Shown here: positions 41,199-52,760 of the stretch, in pieces
Position numbering within the stretch: position 1 is the first letter of the stretch
Layout: every line of letters begins with the position of its first letter
Assembly: GCA_963513935.1 (NCBI GenBank)
Contig: OY740767.1
Span: forward strand, 152,588,431 to 152,652,430
Source: Aphrophora alni
Taxonomy: Eukaryota > Arthropoda > Insecta > Hemiptera > Aphrophoridae
Length of the DNA stretch: 64,000 nt
Direction of reading: 5' to 3'
Made by a program: the position numbers and the translations under genes
The notes under the pieces: model-generated
Told to the model about the DNA's origin: nothing
Database searches by the model: none
What the model saw: only the letters and a program-made list of their open reading frames with translations

Positions 41199-43205
41199 CA
41201 GGGTGTTTGAAACAGCTTAAAATCTCAAAATGTACGAGTCTTATGAGATAAAAATAAATGCAGTTTTTCAAAGCCATAAAAGATCTATTTTTTGGTGAGT
41301 TAGAAATTTTTGCCCACCATCTTGAAATGAAATTCATTTTTTTTATAAATGGGATACATATTTTAATATAAAATTTGATGAAAAAAATCTGGTCAAATCA
41401 GTTTTTGAATATCTAAATCCATTTTTAAGTTATCGTTAGTCAAATGAGTGGGTCAAAATAATCAAAGAAAATTACATCACATATTACTATAATTGTTTTA
41501 CAACTCTAAAAGTTTCCTTTTAAAATGTGATTAAAAAATACTAATTGTAATTAACGCCCTAAACTTTGTTAATTAGCATGATTAGAGCAATGAAATAATT
41601 TTGAAAAATAAACAACCTCAGACTTTAAAACAAGTTTGCAAGCCAACAAGATGATTTATTTTTTTAAATAATTTATTTAAATTCAAAACCGTTAACAAAA
41701 ATAATATGATTAAGAAGAAAATAACTTATTTCAAGTGAAATCACTTTTAAATTAAATTAGCTGTAAGATGCCAATAACTACTAAATATTCTACAATAAAT
41801 GTTCAAATTGCTTTCCATTTACTGTTTGATTGACAGTGCGCCAATTTAAGGTAATATCTGTTTACTACATCTCTTATCATGCCAGGTTGTATTTTAGCAG
41901 CTTCTTTGGTTATACGTCTTAAGTTCGTCAATGTTTCTCAGTTTAGTTTTGTAGACATTGTTTTTGAGATAACCCCAAAAGAAGTAGTCTAAAGGAGATC
42001 TGGCCGGCCATTCTATCTCTTCTAGGTCTAATCCATTAGTTCAGAAAGGTATTAGTAAAATTTCACGAGTTCTAACATCATAGTGAGTTAGTGCTCCTTA
42101 CTTCTGAAACCATATGTTGTTTAGTTGTTATTGATATAATTCTCGGATGTTTGGTTAAATCCTGTTGATTAACAGTTTGCAATAAACAAACAGGTTGTTT
42201 TTTATCAACAATGAATGTTCCTAGAATATGATCACCTGCAATTCCTACCCAGACGTTCACCTTTTGAGAATGCTGTGTGTGTGTGCTTCTAACATCCAAC
42301 GAGGATTATAGTCACTCCAGTATCAACAATTTTGTCTGTTAACTTTTACATTCAACATGAACGTTGCTTCATCTGAGAAGATTACAGAATTGTAAAAATT
42401 GTGTCAGTCAAAAAATTTTCCACAGTGGTTAACCTCACAGTACTCGACCCGACGATCAAAATCATCTTCAATTAGTTCCGTAACTAAATGCATTTTAAAG
42501 GGTGATATTTATTGGTTTTAAGCACTTTATGAACTGATTTTGTGAAAATAAGCAGCTTTTTTGAACTGTGATATTTTGGTCTTATACAAATGTCTGTAAC
42601 CGTTCTAATGACTTATCATCGTTGGTGGCAGATTTTGGTCTCCCACTGCGGACACGATCACTTACACTACTTGTTTCTTGAAACTGTTTAAATAGTCTTG
42701 GACACAGTAGGCTTGGATATCGGATCTCTATTTGGAAATGCAGCATTAAATAAATTGCATATCTCATGCAATGGTCGAACTCAATAACTGTTTTGAATTT
42801 AAATAAATTATTTTAAAAATAAATCATCTTATTATTTGTTGGCTTGCAAACTTGTTTTTCAATTTGAGGTTGCTTATTTTTTCTAAGTTATTTCATTCCT
42901 CTAATCATGTTAATTAACAAACTTATGGCGTTAATTACAATTAGTATTTTTAAATCACATTTTAAAAGGAAACTTTTAAAGTTGTAAAAGAATTGTAGTA
43001 ATATACCATGTGTTTTTTGAATATTTTGACCAAGGATTTTGCATTTTTGCTCATTTGACTGTCAATAACTTAATAACAGATTTAGAATAGTTTTTTTTTG
43101 TCAAATTTTACATTGATGTCATATCACATGATTACCTACCCATTATAAAAAAATAAATGAAGTTCATTTCAAGATGGCGGACAAAAATTTCAATTTCAAC
43201 AAAAA
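41199..43205 (-). mobile_element. IS630/Tc1-like element with long terminal inverted repeats
   Basis: The left end TACAGGGTGTTTGAAA starts after a TA. Left arm about 41260-41690 and right arm about 42790-43205 are inverted copies; shared landmarks are the complement of CATCTTGAAATGAA, AACTTTTAGAG(T)TGTAAAA and TGTTAATTAgCATGATTAGAG. The decayed minus-strand transposase lies between (42767-about 41850): FKQFQETSSVSDRVRSGRPKSAT matches the linker between the two helix-turn-helix parts, and HSQKVNVWVGIAGDHILGTFIVD matches the region before the second catalytic Asp. The outermost 60 bases of the left arm have no counterpart on the right, where LINE sequence begins. Confidence 0.75.
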
Positions 43206-44180
43206 CTGGTTCTCTTGTGACTGGGAATCAGCCTGCCACAAACTCTCTTTTGATTCAAAAATATAATATTACTAAAAGCAGAATTTCCCCAAAAAGTGAT
43301 GCCATATTGTAAGAGAAGTAAACAAAATATACTGTACGAACAACTTAACAACTTCATTTTAGTGTTCTTATAGTGTAAGTAATTGAATTAAGTTTTCTTG
43401 ACAACGAAATCACCTGCTGCTTCCAATTCAAATGTTCATCAGTTTGGACACCAAGAAAAGAATCACTGGCAATAGGATTCAAAGTTTCCCAATAATGCCA
43501 ATGCAAGGATTATTCTCAGTAGGTTTGTCCAAAGAAAAAGAAGCACTGACAGTAGGATTCAAAGTTTTCCCCGTAATGTCAATGGAAGGATTATTCTCAA
43601 TAGGTTTACCTAAATTAGTAAAATAGATAAATATAGATTTATCAACATTTAATAAATGTTTATTTCTAAAAAAAACCACGATTCCAAGCTTAAAATTAAA
43701 TCCCTTATCAATTTCTCAGTCATTCCTATTGATTTATGCCTGATAACTAAACTGGTGTCATCAGCAAAAAGTAGCAACTTTACATCTTTTAAATAAAAAA
43801 TTATGTCATATGTATAAATTATAAACAATAAAGGACCAAGAACTGATCCCTTGTGTGACTCCATTATTGACATTTTTTACCTTAGAGAAATTTTAAAAAA
43901 ATTTAGTCCCATTAGAGTCCACACATATGACAAAGAAATCATTTGTGTTCTCTTTTCCAAGTAAGATTTAATCCAGTCGTATTCTAAATCATGAATTCCA
44001 TAAAAAGAAAACTGTTCCAAAAGAATCTAGTGATTTACCATGTCAAATGTCTTGCTCAAATCAAGGAGTATTCCAAAAACATTCTCTTTAGATTCAGCTG
44101 TTATTGTCGATTTTCCTCGTCTAAACCAGTTTTGTATCTAATTAAGTACATTGAATTTCTCAATGTACATCTAAATTGGT
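43206..44180 (-). pseudogene. LINE RT relic (jockey/CR1-like)
   Basis: Minus-strand frame 43873-43649 has GSVLGPLLFIIYTYDI and LLLFADDTSLV, the RT motif pair with an intact FADD. After it: LLNVDKSIF (normally LNxxKTxxxxF), a tandem-duplicated segment (43472-43610), an LGVQTDEHLNWK-like block and LQYGITFWGNSA with LNQKRV (43200-43330). The part at 43900-44180 has weaker matches to the finger region. Frames shift at least twice. The relic ends where the IS630/Tc1-like element's arm begins. Confidence 0.75.
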
Positions 44181-44322
44181 AATAATATTTCCATGCTTCT
44201 GTGTTGGCATTGAAAGCTTGAAAAATAAACTTAGATGTAACTGTAGAATTTACTTTTTGTTCTTTGCTATCAATTGTAATATATATTTGATTTAACTGGT
44301 TCTGTTATTCCATGCTACACTG

Positions 44323-44460
44323 CTAATGTAAGATTATCAATATTATAATAAAATAAACTTAGAAAGATAACCAAGAACAAGTATATTCATTCAATTAATC
44401 TTTATAACAACCTTTTAATAACAATAAGCAAGATGTCATGTGATGAAAGAACATATGTAT
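44323..44460. repeat. Direct repeat copy 2 (about 138 bp)
   Basis: Partner of 41044-41180; the two lie 3.3 kb apart and bracket the IS630/Tc1-like element and the LINE relic. Confidence 0.7.
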
Positions 44461-44539
44461 TTAACATCTCTTTATAGAATAATCTTATATGATGATGTTA
44501 GAAAACGTTCCTTCAAAGTCTATAGTTCACAGTTCAGGT

Positions 44540-44950
44540 AAAATTCTTTATCTGCTGTGGCTTCTAATAAAAACACATCATGAGAAAACTCCAATGAGCT
44601 TACGAAAACAGTTAAAGTACTAACAGGGACAGGTGGCTCAATTATTGGGTATTTTCTCTAAGATCGTCCTATCCATGAAAAATTTTCCTAACTTAACTCC
44701 TAAAGTGGTAACTCCACTACCTCTGGCATATATCCTAGAACTAAGCCTTGAATGTATACAATTGTGTCAAAGAAAAAGGTTCCGTTACCATCTGTTATGG
44801 ATTTTTTTACAAGAAGGCTAGCACTTGTCCTCAGACATTAAAGCCACAACAAAATAGTTAACTTCAAAATCTGAGCTTTCAATTGTTACAATGCCAAAAA
44901 TGCAGTAAAAGTAATGATTCCTTCTCAAAACAACGTCTGAAAACAGTGAC
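44540..44950 (-). pseudogene. Possible piggyBac transposase C-terminal remnant
   Basis: Minus frames contain VYIQGLVLGYMPEVVELPL and, after a stop, KFFMDRTILEKIPNN, which loosely follow the order YTG...VV..L then DNFFTS..L..L of piggyBac transposases. Similarity is weak and frames are broken; unknown repeat is the alternative. Confidence 0.25.
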
Positions 44951-45641
44951 GAGGCCACCATGTCCATAGTGAAACGTCAATAAATATTCTCAAGTGTTCT
45001 GTATGTTAAAGGCTTTCTAGATCATGGACTTCTTTCTTTAGATCTGGTTTAGTAAGTTATATTGAAAGAAACAAACATCTCATTGAAGAATAGGTTTCTC
45101 ATATGCCTATTTATTCTTACACCACCTCTTCAGCTTCACCTTGTCATGGAATCTGGACCTACTAACACCACTTGTACCACATATTCATCAAAACTATTTG
45201 AATTCCATCCTCCAAATTTGGCTGTAATGGTGAAGCAGCATCTTACAAACAATGTAAGCCAAATCTATATCAACGAAGTAAATCTTTGATGTAAAAGGGC
45301 ATCATTTAAGTAATGTTACACACTACTAGGGGTACTAATGCAAAGAGAAAACCGCTCAGATGTAGATTTCTTGTTATAGAGACTTTTACCTGAATATGTT
45401 ATTTACATAGTGAATAGTACAAATGGAATCATCCAACAGGCTATTGATGGAATGTAGAACTCGAGAGAGAGACAAGCAGTTAGACAGTTGTTTGGTAGAA
45501 GAAATTGTAATTTTTCAATCACCAATCTTGGTCTTTCAGTTATTTTTCTTGTTATTGGTAGGGTCATTGAAATGTAACTCCATTGTACTATAAAAAACAG
45601 ACATATACAGGAATTTTAAAGTATAATGTGTTGCCTTGGAC
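44951..45641. other. Intergenic sequence, nothing recognised
   Basis: Open for 75 codons on the plus strand at 45062-45289, with no recognisable motif, start context or splice sites. Confidence 0.3.
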
Positions 45642-45697
45642 TGTTTAATATATAATATAGTTAATTACCTTAGAGGTTGTCCTCGGTCCGTATTATA

Positions 45698-45755
45698 GTT
45701 ATGGCTACAGCACTGTTTCGCCGAACACTGTCGGCTTTGTCAGGCCCACACTAAC
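45698..45755 (-). ncRNA. Hammerhead-ribozyme-like motif, left arm (core mutated)
   Basis: Read on the minus strand: outer stem GTTA/TAAC, inner stem I GGC/GCC, CTGACAA where CTGANGA is required, stem II GCCGA/TCGGC, GAAA, and stem III ACAG/CTGT followed by A. The G8 position of the core is A, so self-cleavage is not expected. Confidence 0.5.
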
Positions 45756-45993
45756 ACATAAACATTTAATACAACACAACACTAACACATATAAAATCAG
45801 AGTATGACTCATCGTACACAAATAATATGACTGTTTGTGGCCACATTATAAGGTCTTACTTGTCCAACTGCAGGTACGGTACTGAAGTAATGGTAGAGTA
45901 CCATACCTGTAGCTGGACAAGTAAGACCTTATAATGTGGCCACAAACACTTATATTATTTGTGGACGATGAGTCATACTCTGATTTTATATGT

Positions 45994-46051
45994 GTTAGTG
46001 CAGGCCTGAGGAAGCTGACAGTGTTCGGTGAAACAGCGCTATAGCCGTAAC
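45994..46051 (+). ncRNA. Hammerhead-ribozyme-like motif, right arm (core intact)
   Basis: Order on the plus strand: GTTA (45994), GGC (46003-46005), CTGAGGA (46006-46012), an extra A, stem II GCTGA/TCGGT, GAA-A (46030-46033), short stem III ACAGCGCTAT (one C-A mismatch), A (46043), GCC and TAAC (46048-46051). This is the type I hammerhead order, stem I, CUGANGA, stem II, GAAA, stem III, UH, stem I. Very short stem III is known from hammerheads of Penelope-like elements. The deviation is one base inserted between the CUGANGA box and stem II. Activity is unknown. Confidence 0.5.
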
Positions 46052-46098
46052 TACTGAGGACAACCTCTCAGGTAATTAACTATATAATATATATTAAC

Positions 46099-48423
46099 AT
46101 TACAGCTTTGACTATTTTTCTACAAAATCACTAATTAAAATTAGGGGTTTATCATAGCGATGGACCCGTTTATGAAATGCCTTCTTTATAAAATTCTGCC
46201 GCCTAGGATTTTAACCAGCCTGTTGCGACTTTTTGAAGTTATTCGTCGTCATTAAAGCGCTGAGACCCAAGCCAAATCTTCATGTGCATGAATTGGTGAA
46301 TTACTGGGAGTTAAATCCAGGCTGTATGTTCGATGATAAAATACCTTAGATTTCAATTGATATGTCAGAACTGGTTTTGGTTTAGACTGAGAATAGAGCT
46401 ACTATCATTTAGGCATCAGAAGGGTTTTGACAATATGCGAATTCAGTATGAAATGACATGGTAGGAGTTTGAAATGAGTTCGTCCCAAGGGGTTCAGCCT
46501 TCAGGCAACATGTTCTGGAAGGATGAGTCTTCGACAATGAACGGGGAAGTCCTGTGGGAATCATCTCTCAGACAACAAACGAGGTGTCAATGATGCTGGG
46601 GTCAGTCGACAGACCATGAAAGAAAGACAGTTAAGGAACAATAAAGAAAACAATGGAATTTATTTAGCAAGAGAGAGGAGTGTTGTAGGTGATACTGTGA
46701 AACAGAATGATTTTGAAGCAAGCGAAGCCTGTATTTAAGTCATCTGGAGTGGTGTGTGTGCATGTCTGCACTGCATTGGTTGGTTTCAATGTTTCTCTCT
46801 CCTGTGGGTCATTTATTTACAAGATTAGACATTACAATTTAATGCAACTATAAAAGGGGTAGCTTGTAGCTACAGATATATATGACCTTTTGTTTGCCAA
46901 GTGGTGTAAGGGCAAGCATTGTCATATAAAAGTCTCATAATAGGCATTAGAATTAATAGTCTTTCCACAATCCATAGTGTTTTTAAGGTTGCTGCGAACC
47001 TCTCTTCAGGTGGGATAGATCTTCCAAAGTTAGACTGCTCTTCATTTTATCCTAATATGTAGTAAGAATTCTTTTGGTCAGTCTTGTCTATCAGAAAAAA
47101 AAATCCTTTTATTTAGTTGAAGTAGTTGATGAAACAGGACAAATTTTTCATCTTGTTCAAGTGAAACAGCTTATGATATTCTCTATACTTTTCTAGCAAT
47201 AATTATTTAAAAGCAGGATTCATTTCTAAGCAGAAAAGATGGATCATCCATTTCGAAAGACTTCATTTATTGAAATATAGAGTTAGAGAACTGCTGAAAA
47301 GCATCAGACGACGGATATCGGCGCCACTGTGATACTGTGATCATACCATAGGGTTGTGTTGGTGACGAGATTTTTTGCTTTTAGACGACCGGAACAAACC
47401 TGCAAAACATGTTTGTGTAATACCGATCATTTTACATTAAAAAGTAAATAAGCCATGTTATATTATGTAAATGTCTTAGTTTGTTGAAGAAATTAGGGGC
47501 TCAAGTACTGCCATCTAACGGATCTTTTAGTAACTTTAAGGACTGCGCTCAAACTTCTCCCCAGCGCATTCTGAACTTCGAACTAAACAAAACTACAACT
47601 TTTCATATCATATTATATATCTAAGTCTCACAATATTGTATGGAAACTTTTGTGTAATTCAATGCTATATTTTATTTTAGGCAACATCAAAATATTTTTT
47701 ACTAAATTTCGTAAGAAAGTAATAGATTTCTAACCACATTTTATATTCTATGTACTGGTACCAAATTATTAAAATTAATGGAATCTGTAGATGTAATTTT
47801 GATCAATTACGTTTTTGAAGACAGAACCAAGGCCAATTCATATTTATGAACTTCATCTGATAATATCAAATTTTGAATTTTTAAAGACGACGTATTAGAT
47901 TTTTATATATGTCATTATGGACTATACTCTCATGGTTTTGCGTTAGTGTAAAATCAACTTTTGAACTTTTAAAGATGTTCTAGGTTTTTATGTATGTTCA
48001 TACTGGACCATAATAATTATACTATTTTACGGGGCCAGTTGCGACACTATCGTAAACGAAAATCAGTGTTAAACTATTTTAATGTTGTTACACCTTAGTT
48101 ATTCCTCTTCCTGCTTCCAACTTCGTTGTGTTCTGACTTCTGTGACGGCCATGATTGTTTTGTGACTTATTTGTAGGGAGAGAAGTTGAATAATAGAACC
48201 TTTGTTACTTCTAGCGAACCATTTGATTAGTCTGAAATATTATTTTACTTTCAAATATTTTTATTGATTAACAAATAACTACAATGTTTAAAGGTGTGTA
48301 TTAATTTGTATTGCAAATAGTTATAAATAAGTCTGGTTAAATTATGGGTGGTGAGGTATTTATTAGTACTTAGGCACTTTCATATACAAAAGTATGTTCT
48401 TTTTGTAATATTTGTTCGTGCAG
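46099..48423. other. Intergenic sequence, nothing recognised
   Basis: Composition is more balanced at 46130-46760 and 47240-47580, hinting at old inserted elements, but no protein motif, end repeats or splice sites were found. No reverse transcriptase or GIY-YIG remnant was seen beside the fold-back element. Confidence 0.3.
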
Positions 48424-48585
48424 GAAAAACAAATTTCAAGTAGGGAAATCATAAATCATTTTTATAGCGTTCAACTTAACCACAATGATTACAGAGTATG
48501 TAAATCTAGCCATAATAGTTTCAAGTACAGCAGTAGCAGTGACAGAAATACCAACTCTTTTTTTAGTTTTAAACTTTCCTACATA
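48424..48585 (+). CDS. Possible orphan exon, Ser-rich
   Basis: A pyrimidine-rich tract with GTGCAG ends at 48423 and a strong donor GTGAGT starts at 48586. The 54 codons between are open in phase 0 at both ends and include KYSSSSDRNTNSFFS. No family recognised and no partner exon with the required phase was found, so it may be chance. Confidence 0.2.
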
Positions 48586-48800
48586 GTGAGTCCCTAATAA
48601 CATGATTATCTAGAAGATTTTAAACGTGTGTATTATTATTAATCTTGTTATATTAAACGTGTTTGATATATATATTCTAATTGCATTCTGTTATCGTAAA
48701 CAATGAGTATCAATATTAAAACCAGTATAGTATTATTATTGGTAGGCTAATGGTTTACAAAGAAAGTTACTGATTTTTTTGAGAATTTTTGTTGTTAACA

Positions 48801-49130
48801 TGTTCTACATACCTTATTTCCTAATAATAAAATAAGTTTTCCATGCAGAGCTAATTCTTTCACCGATAAATTGCAATTTCAAAATTCAATGCATTTGTCA
48901 CTGAAGTCAAGCGACATTGAGTGTGGTTAGTACTTGGATGCGTGATTGCTTGGGAAATAATGCACAATATCTTTTTTTTAAACAAATTTATGCTTAGGTC
49001 AGGTATTCACTTAATGGACCTATACCTAGAAAAGTTGAAATTATGTTTGTTTTTTTCTGTGAAAAGCTAGCTCTGCATTGAAAACTTATTTTATTATTAC
49101 GAAATAAGGTATGTAGAATATACCTTTGTA
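48801..49130. repeat. Inverted repeat with about 65-bp arms
   Basis: ATGTTCTACATACCTTATTTC...AGAGCTAATTCTTTCACC (48800-48864) is the inverted copy of 49058-49119. A weaker match extends outward (TGGTTTACAAAG on the left, CTTTGTAAACA on the right). No coding capacity. Probably a MITE. Confidence 0.75.
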
Positions 49131-49235
49131 AACAATTACCATTGTTATTCAATGGTTAATTATATCAAGTTTAAGAATCAATCGGAAGATAAAACGGTAA
49201 ATACCTAACTGTATATCATCTGGATTAGGCTATAT

Positions 49236-51190
49236 TACTAAAAATTATGAAATCATTAACTATCTACCTTGTATTCAAACAATCATATAATCATTATAAT
49301 TTTTGTTAAAAGAGATTTTTAAAGTCACAAAATACATTATTTTAATAGAAAATAAGAAATATAAAAGTACGAAATCCAGCTTAGGTTATGAATACCTACG
49401 TTCATATTGATTACTACATTTGTCAAGTCAGTGAATGTTGTGACCGCTTGTTTCATTAGGTCTAGCTAGGTGATTAGCTCCAGCTAGGTGACTATATAGA
49501 CCAATAAAACAAATATTTTTTAGGGAAGTAGCTAGGCTAAAATATTCCTATGTATTGTAGCATATGTGTTGAATCGTTAAATACATACCTTATTATGTAC
49601 AATTCACATCCTACTGATTATGGCATTTGTCCTAATACCATTTTCAATACACCAAATACATTATTTATGTAAGGAAATAACCATTTAAAACAAGGGAATC
49701 CTGCTTTGGTTATGTTAGTATAAGCAATGAAGTCAATTTACTTCTGCATGATCACCTGAATCTCTGAGCCCTTCAGCTTGATGTTGTAATCATATCTCTC
49801 TCTATATATATTGATTTATTAGGTTAGGTAAGATAAGGATAATATATCATACCTGACCTGACCTTCATGTAAATAACTTTGTTACGCCTACAAATTTGTT
49901 TAAAACTTTATATTTTGCTTTAAATGTACCGAATATTATTGCACACTCACACAACGTAATATCTAGGAGCCATGTCACACAAAACTTTATTCTCGATATA
50001 TTGGTCAATGTAAATATAGACACAAGCCTACATTAACTGTCATACAATCCATACTTGCATATTTGTTATTTTCTTACATAAATAATGTTTTTGGTGAATT
50101 GAAAATGGTGTTGACAAATATATGTAAATAAACATCGAAAGATTACACATTCACTAACTTTCAACTAACATAGGCTTTCGTAATCGGAGCTGAATTTAAT
50201 CTAACAACAGCTGGATTCTCTTGTTTTTTTTCTATATGTTATGTTTGACAGTGAAGATATGCATTTTGAGACTTGAAATATGTCTTCTGAACAAAAATAT
50301 GATCTCATTGTTTCAAAATAAGGTATATTGTTAATGATTTTCAGAAATTTCTTAACTTAATCGCACTGTCAGGTATAATACATAATTACCATTAATTGAA
50401 CTTGTCAACACTTTAAATTAAAATTTTAACTATTATGTATGTCTAAGATATAATTTGTTACATTCTAATTCTAATCAGATAGGTGTTGAAGCGATAGTAA
50501 AAGAGAAATACTTATAGTAGCCTACAGTTATTATTATTTTATAGGTAAATATAGATTGTATATGTAATAGGATTTTGCTATAAAATCATTACGGTAACTA
50601 TTTTCCTTGTATTCAAACATTCAGATCATATTAGTTATCAGAAGAAACTTTTCAAGTCCCAAAATGCATTTCTTCACTGTCAAATAAGACATAGAAAACA
50701 AGAGAAATTCAGCTGTTGTTAGGTTTAATCCAGCTCTGATAACGAAAGCCTATGTTAATATTTATGACAACATTCATCAAGTGTCATGATTCGATGTTTA
50801 TTATTAAAACATATTTGTCATGTCAAATTGTGAGTTTCTGATAATAGTGTGTCGTTGGACACATGCGCATTACATGTATCTTTCCAGACCTGTAGTTCCT
50901 TTACTAGCTAGGTCTTATTGAGTGATGTGACATTCAACAAGCGTTCAGACATTGATTGACTTGATTAATATCAATATTAATGTAGGCAATCATAACCTAA
51001 GCTGGATTTCGTACTTTTATATTTCTTATTTTCTACTAAACTAATGTATTTTGTAACTTAAAAAGTATCTTGCGACAAAAAATATGATCTGAGTGTTTGA
51101 ATACAAGGTAAATAGTTAACAATTTCATAATTTTCATAACAAAATCCTATTATATATACAATCCATATTTCCATTTTATAAATATAGTTG
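49236..51190. mobile_element. Composite of related inverted-repeat elements
   Basis: Four copies of one repeat of about 180-220 bp are present: 49236-49430 (forward), 50160-50345 (inverted), 50537-50760 (forward), 50965-51190 (inverted). The forward copies share CCTTGTATTCAAACA and AATCCAGCT blocks; the inverted copies share the complements. The last pair forms the longest fold-back (arms over 200 bp, spacer about 200 bp). The layout is either two adjacent elements or nested insertion. No transposase. Confidence 0.75.
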
Positions 51191-51719
51191 GCTGCATTAT
51201 CTTGTTTTTCATTTTAATATAGGCTACTGGATTAATTTATATTTTCTATCAATATTGAGCTTTTCAATACTCCATGAGGAGATGGAGAGTTATCAATGGT
51301 TTGACACGATAAATACTCCGAAATGAGTTACAACTGCTAATTTGAATGCTTTTCTTAAACAAAGTTTACACAACCATAGCCAATTTATGAATGAGATTAT
51401 TTAATATTATAAAGTACCACTTTACAAATAATATTTAAACATATTTTATTATTTGTTGATACTTCTTCAATAGTCAATGATAATATGATAAAAATTGAGG
51501 AAAATATAATTAATCTTATATAAAAACAATAACAACTAATGAAAATATTATAGTCAATCAAAATTTGTCTAGCATTAAGTATTTTTAGTCTAATATTAAA
51601 AGTCTGTGTGACTTTATTTAGAAAATTTAATGTTAATTTAATATTAATAATTTAAATGAAGATGTTCTGAATCATTAAAATACTTGTACAGAATAACCTA
51701 TTACTTACTGATACTTTTG
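51191..51719. other. Intergenic sequence, nothing recognised
   Basis: AT-rich, without motif. Confidence 0.4.
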
Positions 51720-52760
51720 TATGGTAATTTCTTATAAATTAAAAAATGTTGGTAATTCGAAGTTTTCGGAATCGGTTGACTCAGAGTCAGACGAAGTATC
51801 TGAATTGATTTCAGAATGTGACCCGACTGTAATTATAAAGTCTTCTATTGTACTTTCGACTATAGCATTTTTCTCCCAATACTCATTTTCAATTTTTTCA
51901 ATATGTTTCATATATCCGCGCCAGTCTTCCGTATTTATCTGATCAAGAGCATTTTTTGTTTGTTCCCCAAGAGCTTGAAGAGACAATTCTCTTGTAAGAT
52001 TATTTTCGCTTATCACTCTTTTGACGTTAGTCCAAGCTAACTCGATGGGAGTTAGCTCACAATATAGAGTGGTAATCTTAACACTTTGTGACCGTTTAGT
52101 TCTAATGTTAAGTCAATTTTATAAGAAATTTGTTTTGGCTTGTATTCACTAATAAGGTCATAGAGTGTGCACTTACGAATTTCATGTCAGAAGGAATATC
52201 TTTATTTAGCAGCCATGTAATCATATCTTTTTTACAAGCGTATTTACTGGGAGTTTTGTTTATCTGTATATTGTGATATGGAGCATTGTCGAGAACCAAA
52301 ACAGAAGCAGGAGGCAAATGAGGCAAAATTTTATCTTTTATCCATTTTTCAAAATTTTCTCCATTCATCTGCCCATGATAATGTACCTGCCCTCAAAATC
52401 AATTTGGCCTCTTTTAAAAAAAACATTTTGGCTTCCAATGTGAACAATAACTAGCCTAATCCGTTCGTTTTACGATTAGTAACTATAATACCGGTTACAT
52501 CGTCATTTTGCCAACACTTCTTAAATGTCAAATCACTGTCTGCCTCGGTTTTGTCACTATAAAATATTTCTCTACCCTCGTCTCTTAAATGTTTTATTTT
52601 CTGAAGATATCGAATTTGCCAGTTCACTATGTCTGGTCGTTCAATTTAAATTTTCCTCTTGTTCTGACATTTTTCTCATCTGAAACACATGTGTGAAAGA
52701 AGTTTCTGACAAGTTGGCACTTTTTTGACTAGAACATAAAAATCATTAACTGTGTTTCAA
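51720..52760 (-). pseudogene. IS630/Tc1-like DDE transposase relic
   Basis: Minus-strand blocks in order: about 52370-52108 with MNGENFEKWIKDKILPHLPP and VLVLDNAPYHN, where the Asp of LDNAPYH is the second catalytic residue; about 52090-52020 with CELTPIELAWTNVKR, holding the third catalytic Glu; 52016-51732 the C-terminal tail ISENNLTRELSLQAL with WRGYMKHIEKIENEYWEKN and an acidic Ser/Asp end. This is a widespread arthropod family of this superfamily. A frameshift separates the second and third blocks, and the N-terminal DNA-binding part (52400-52760) is decayed. Confidence 0.8.

Larger units (their letters stand above)
45642..46098. mobile_element. Fold-back element with 190-240-bp arms
   Basis: Left arm 45642-45883 and right arm 45897-46098 are inverted copies around a 13-base loop (45884-45896). 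They include long exact blocks such as GGACAAGTAAGACCTTATAA and ATGAGTCATACTCTGATTTT. The left arm carries about 30-40 extra bases, made by a duplicated ACTAACACAT motif. A transcript would fold into one long hairpin. Each arm contains a hammerhead-ribozyme-like motif, listed separately. Confidence 0.9.
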
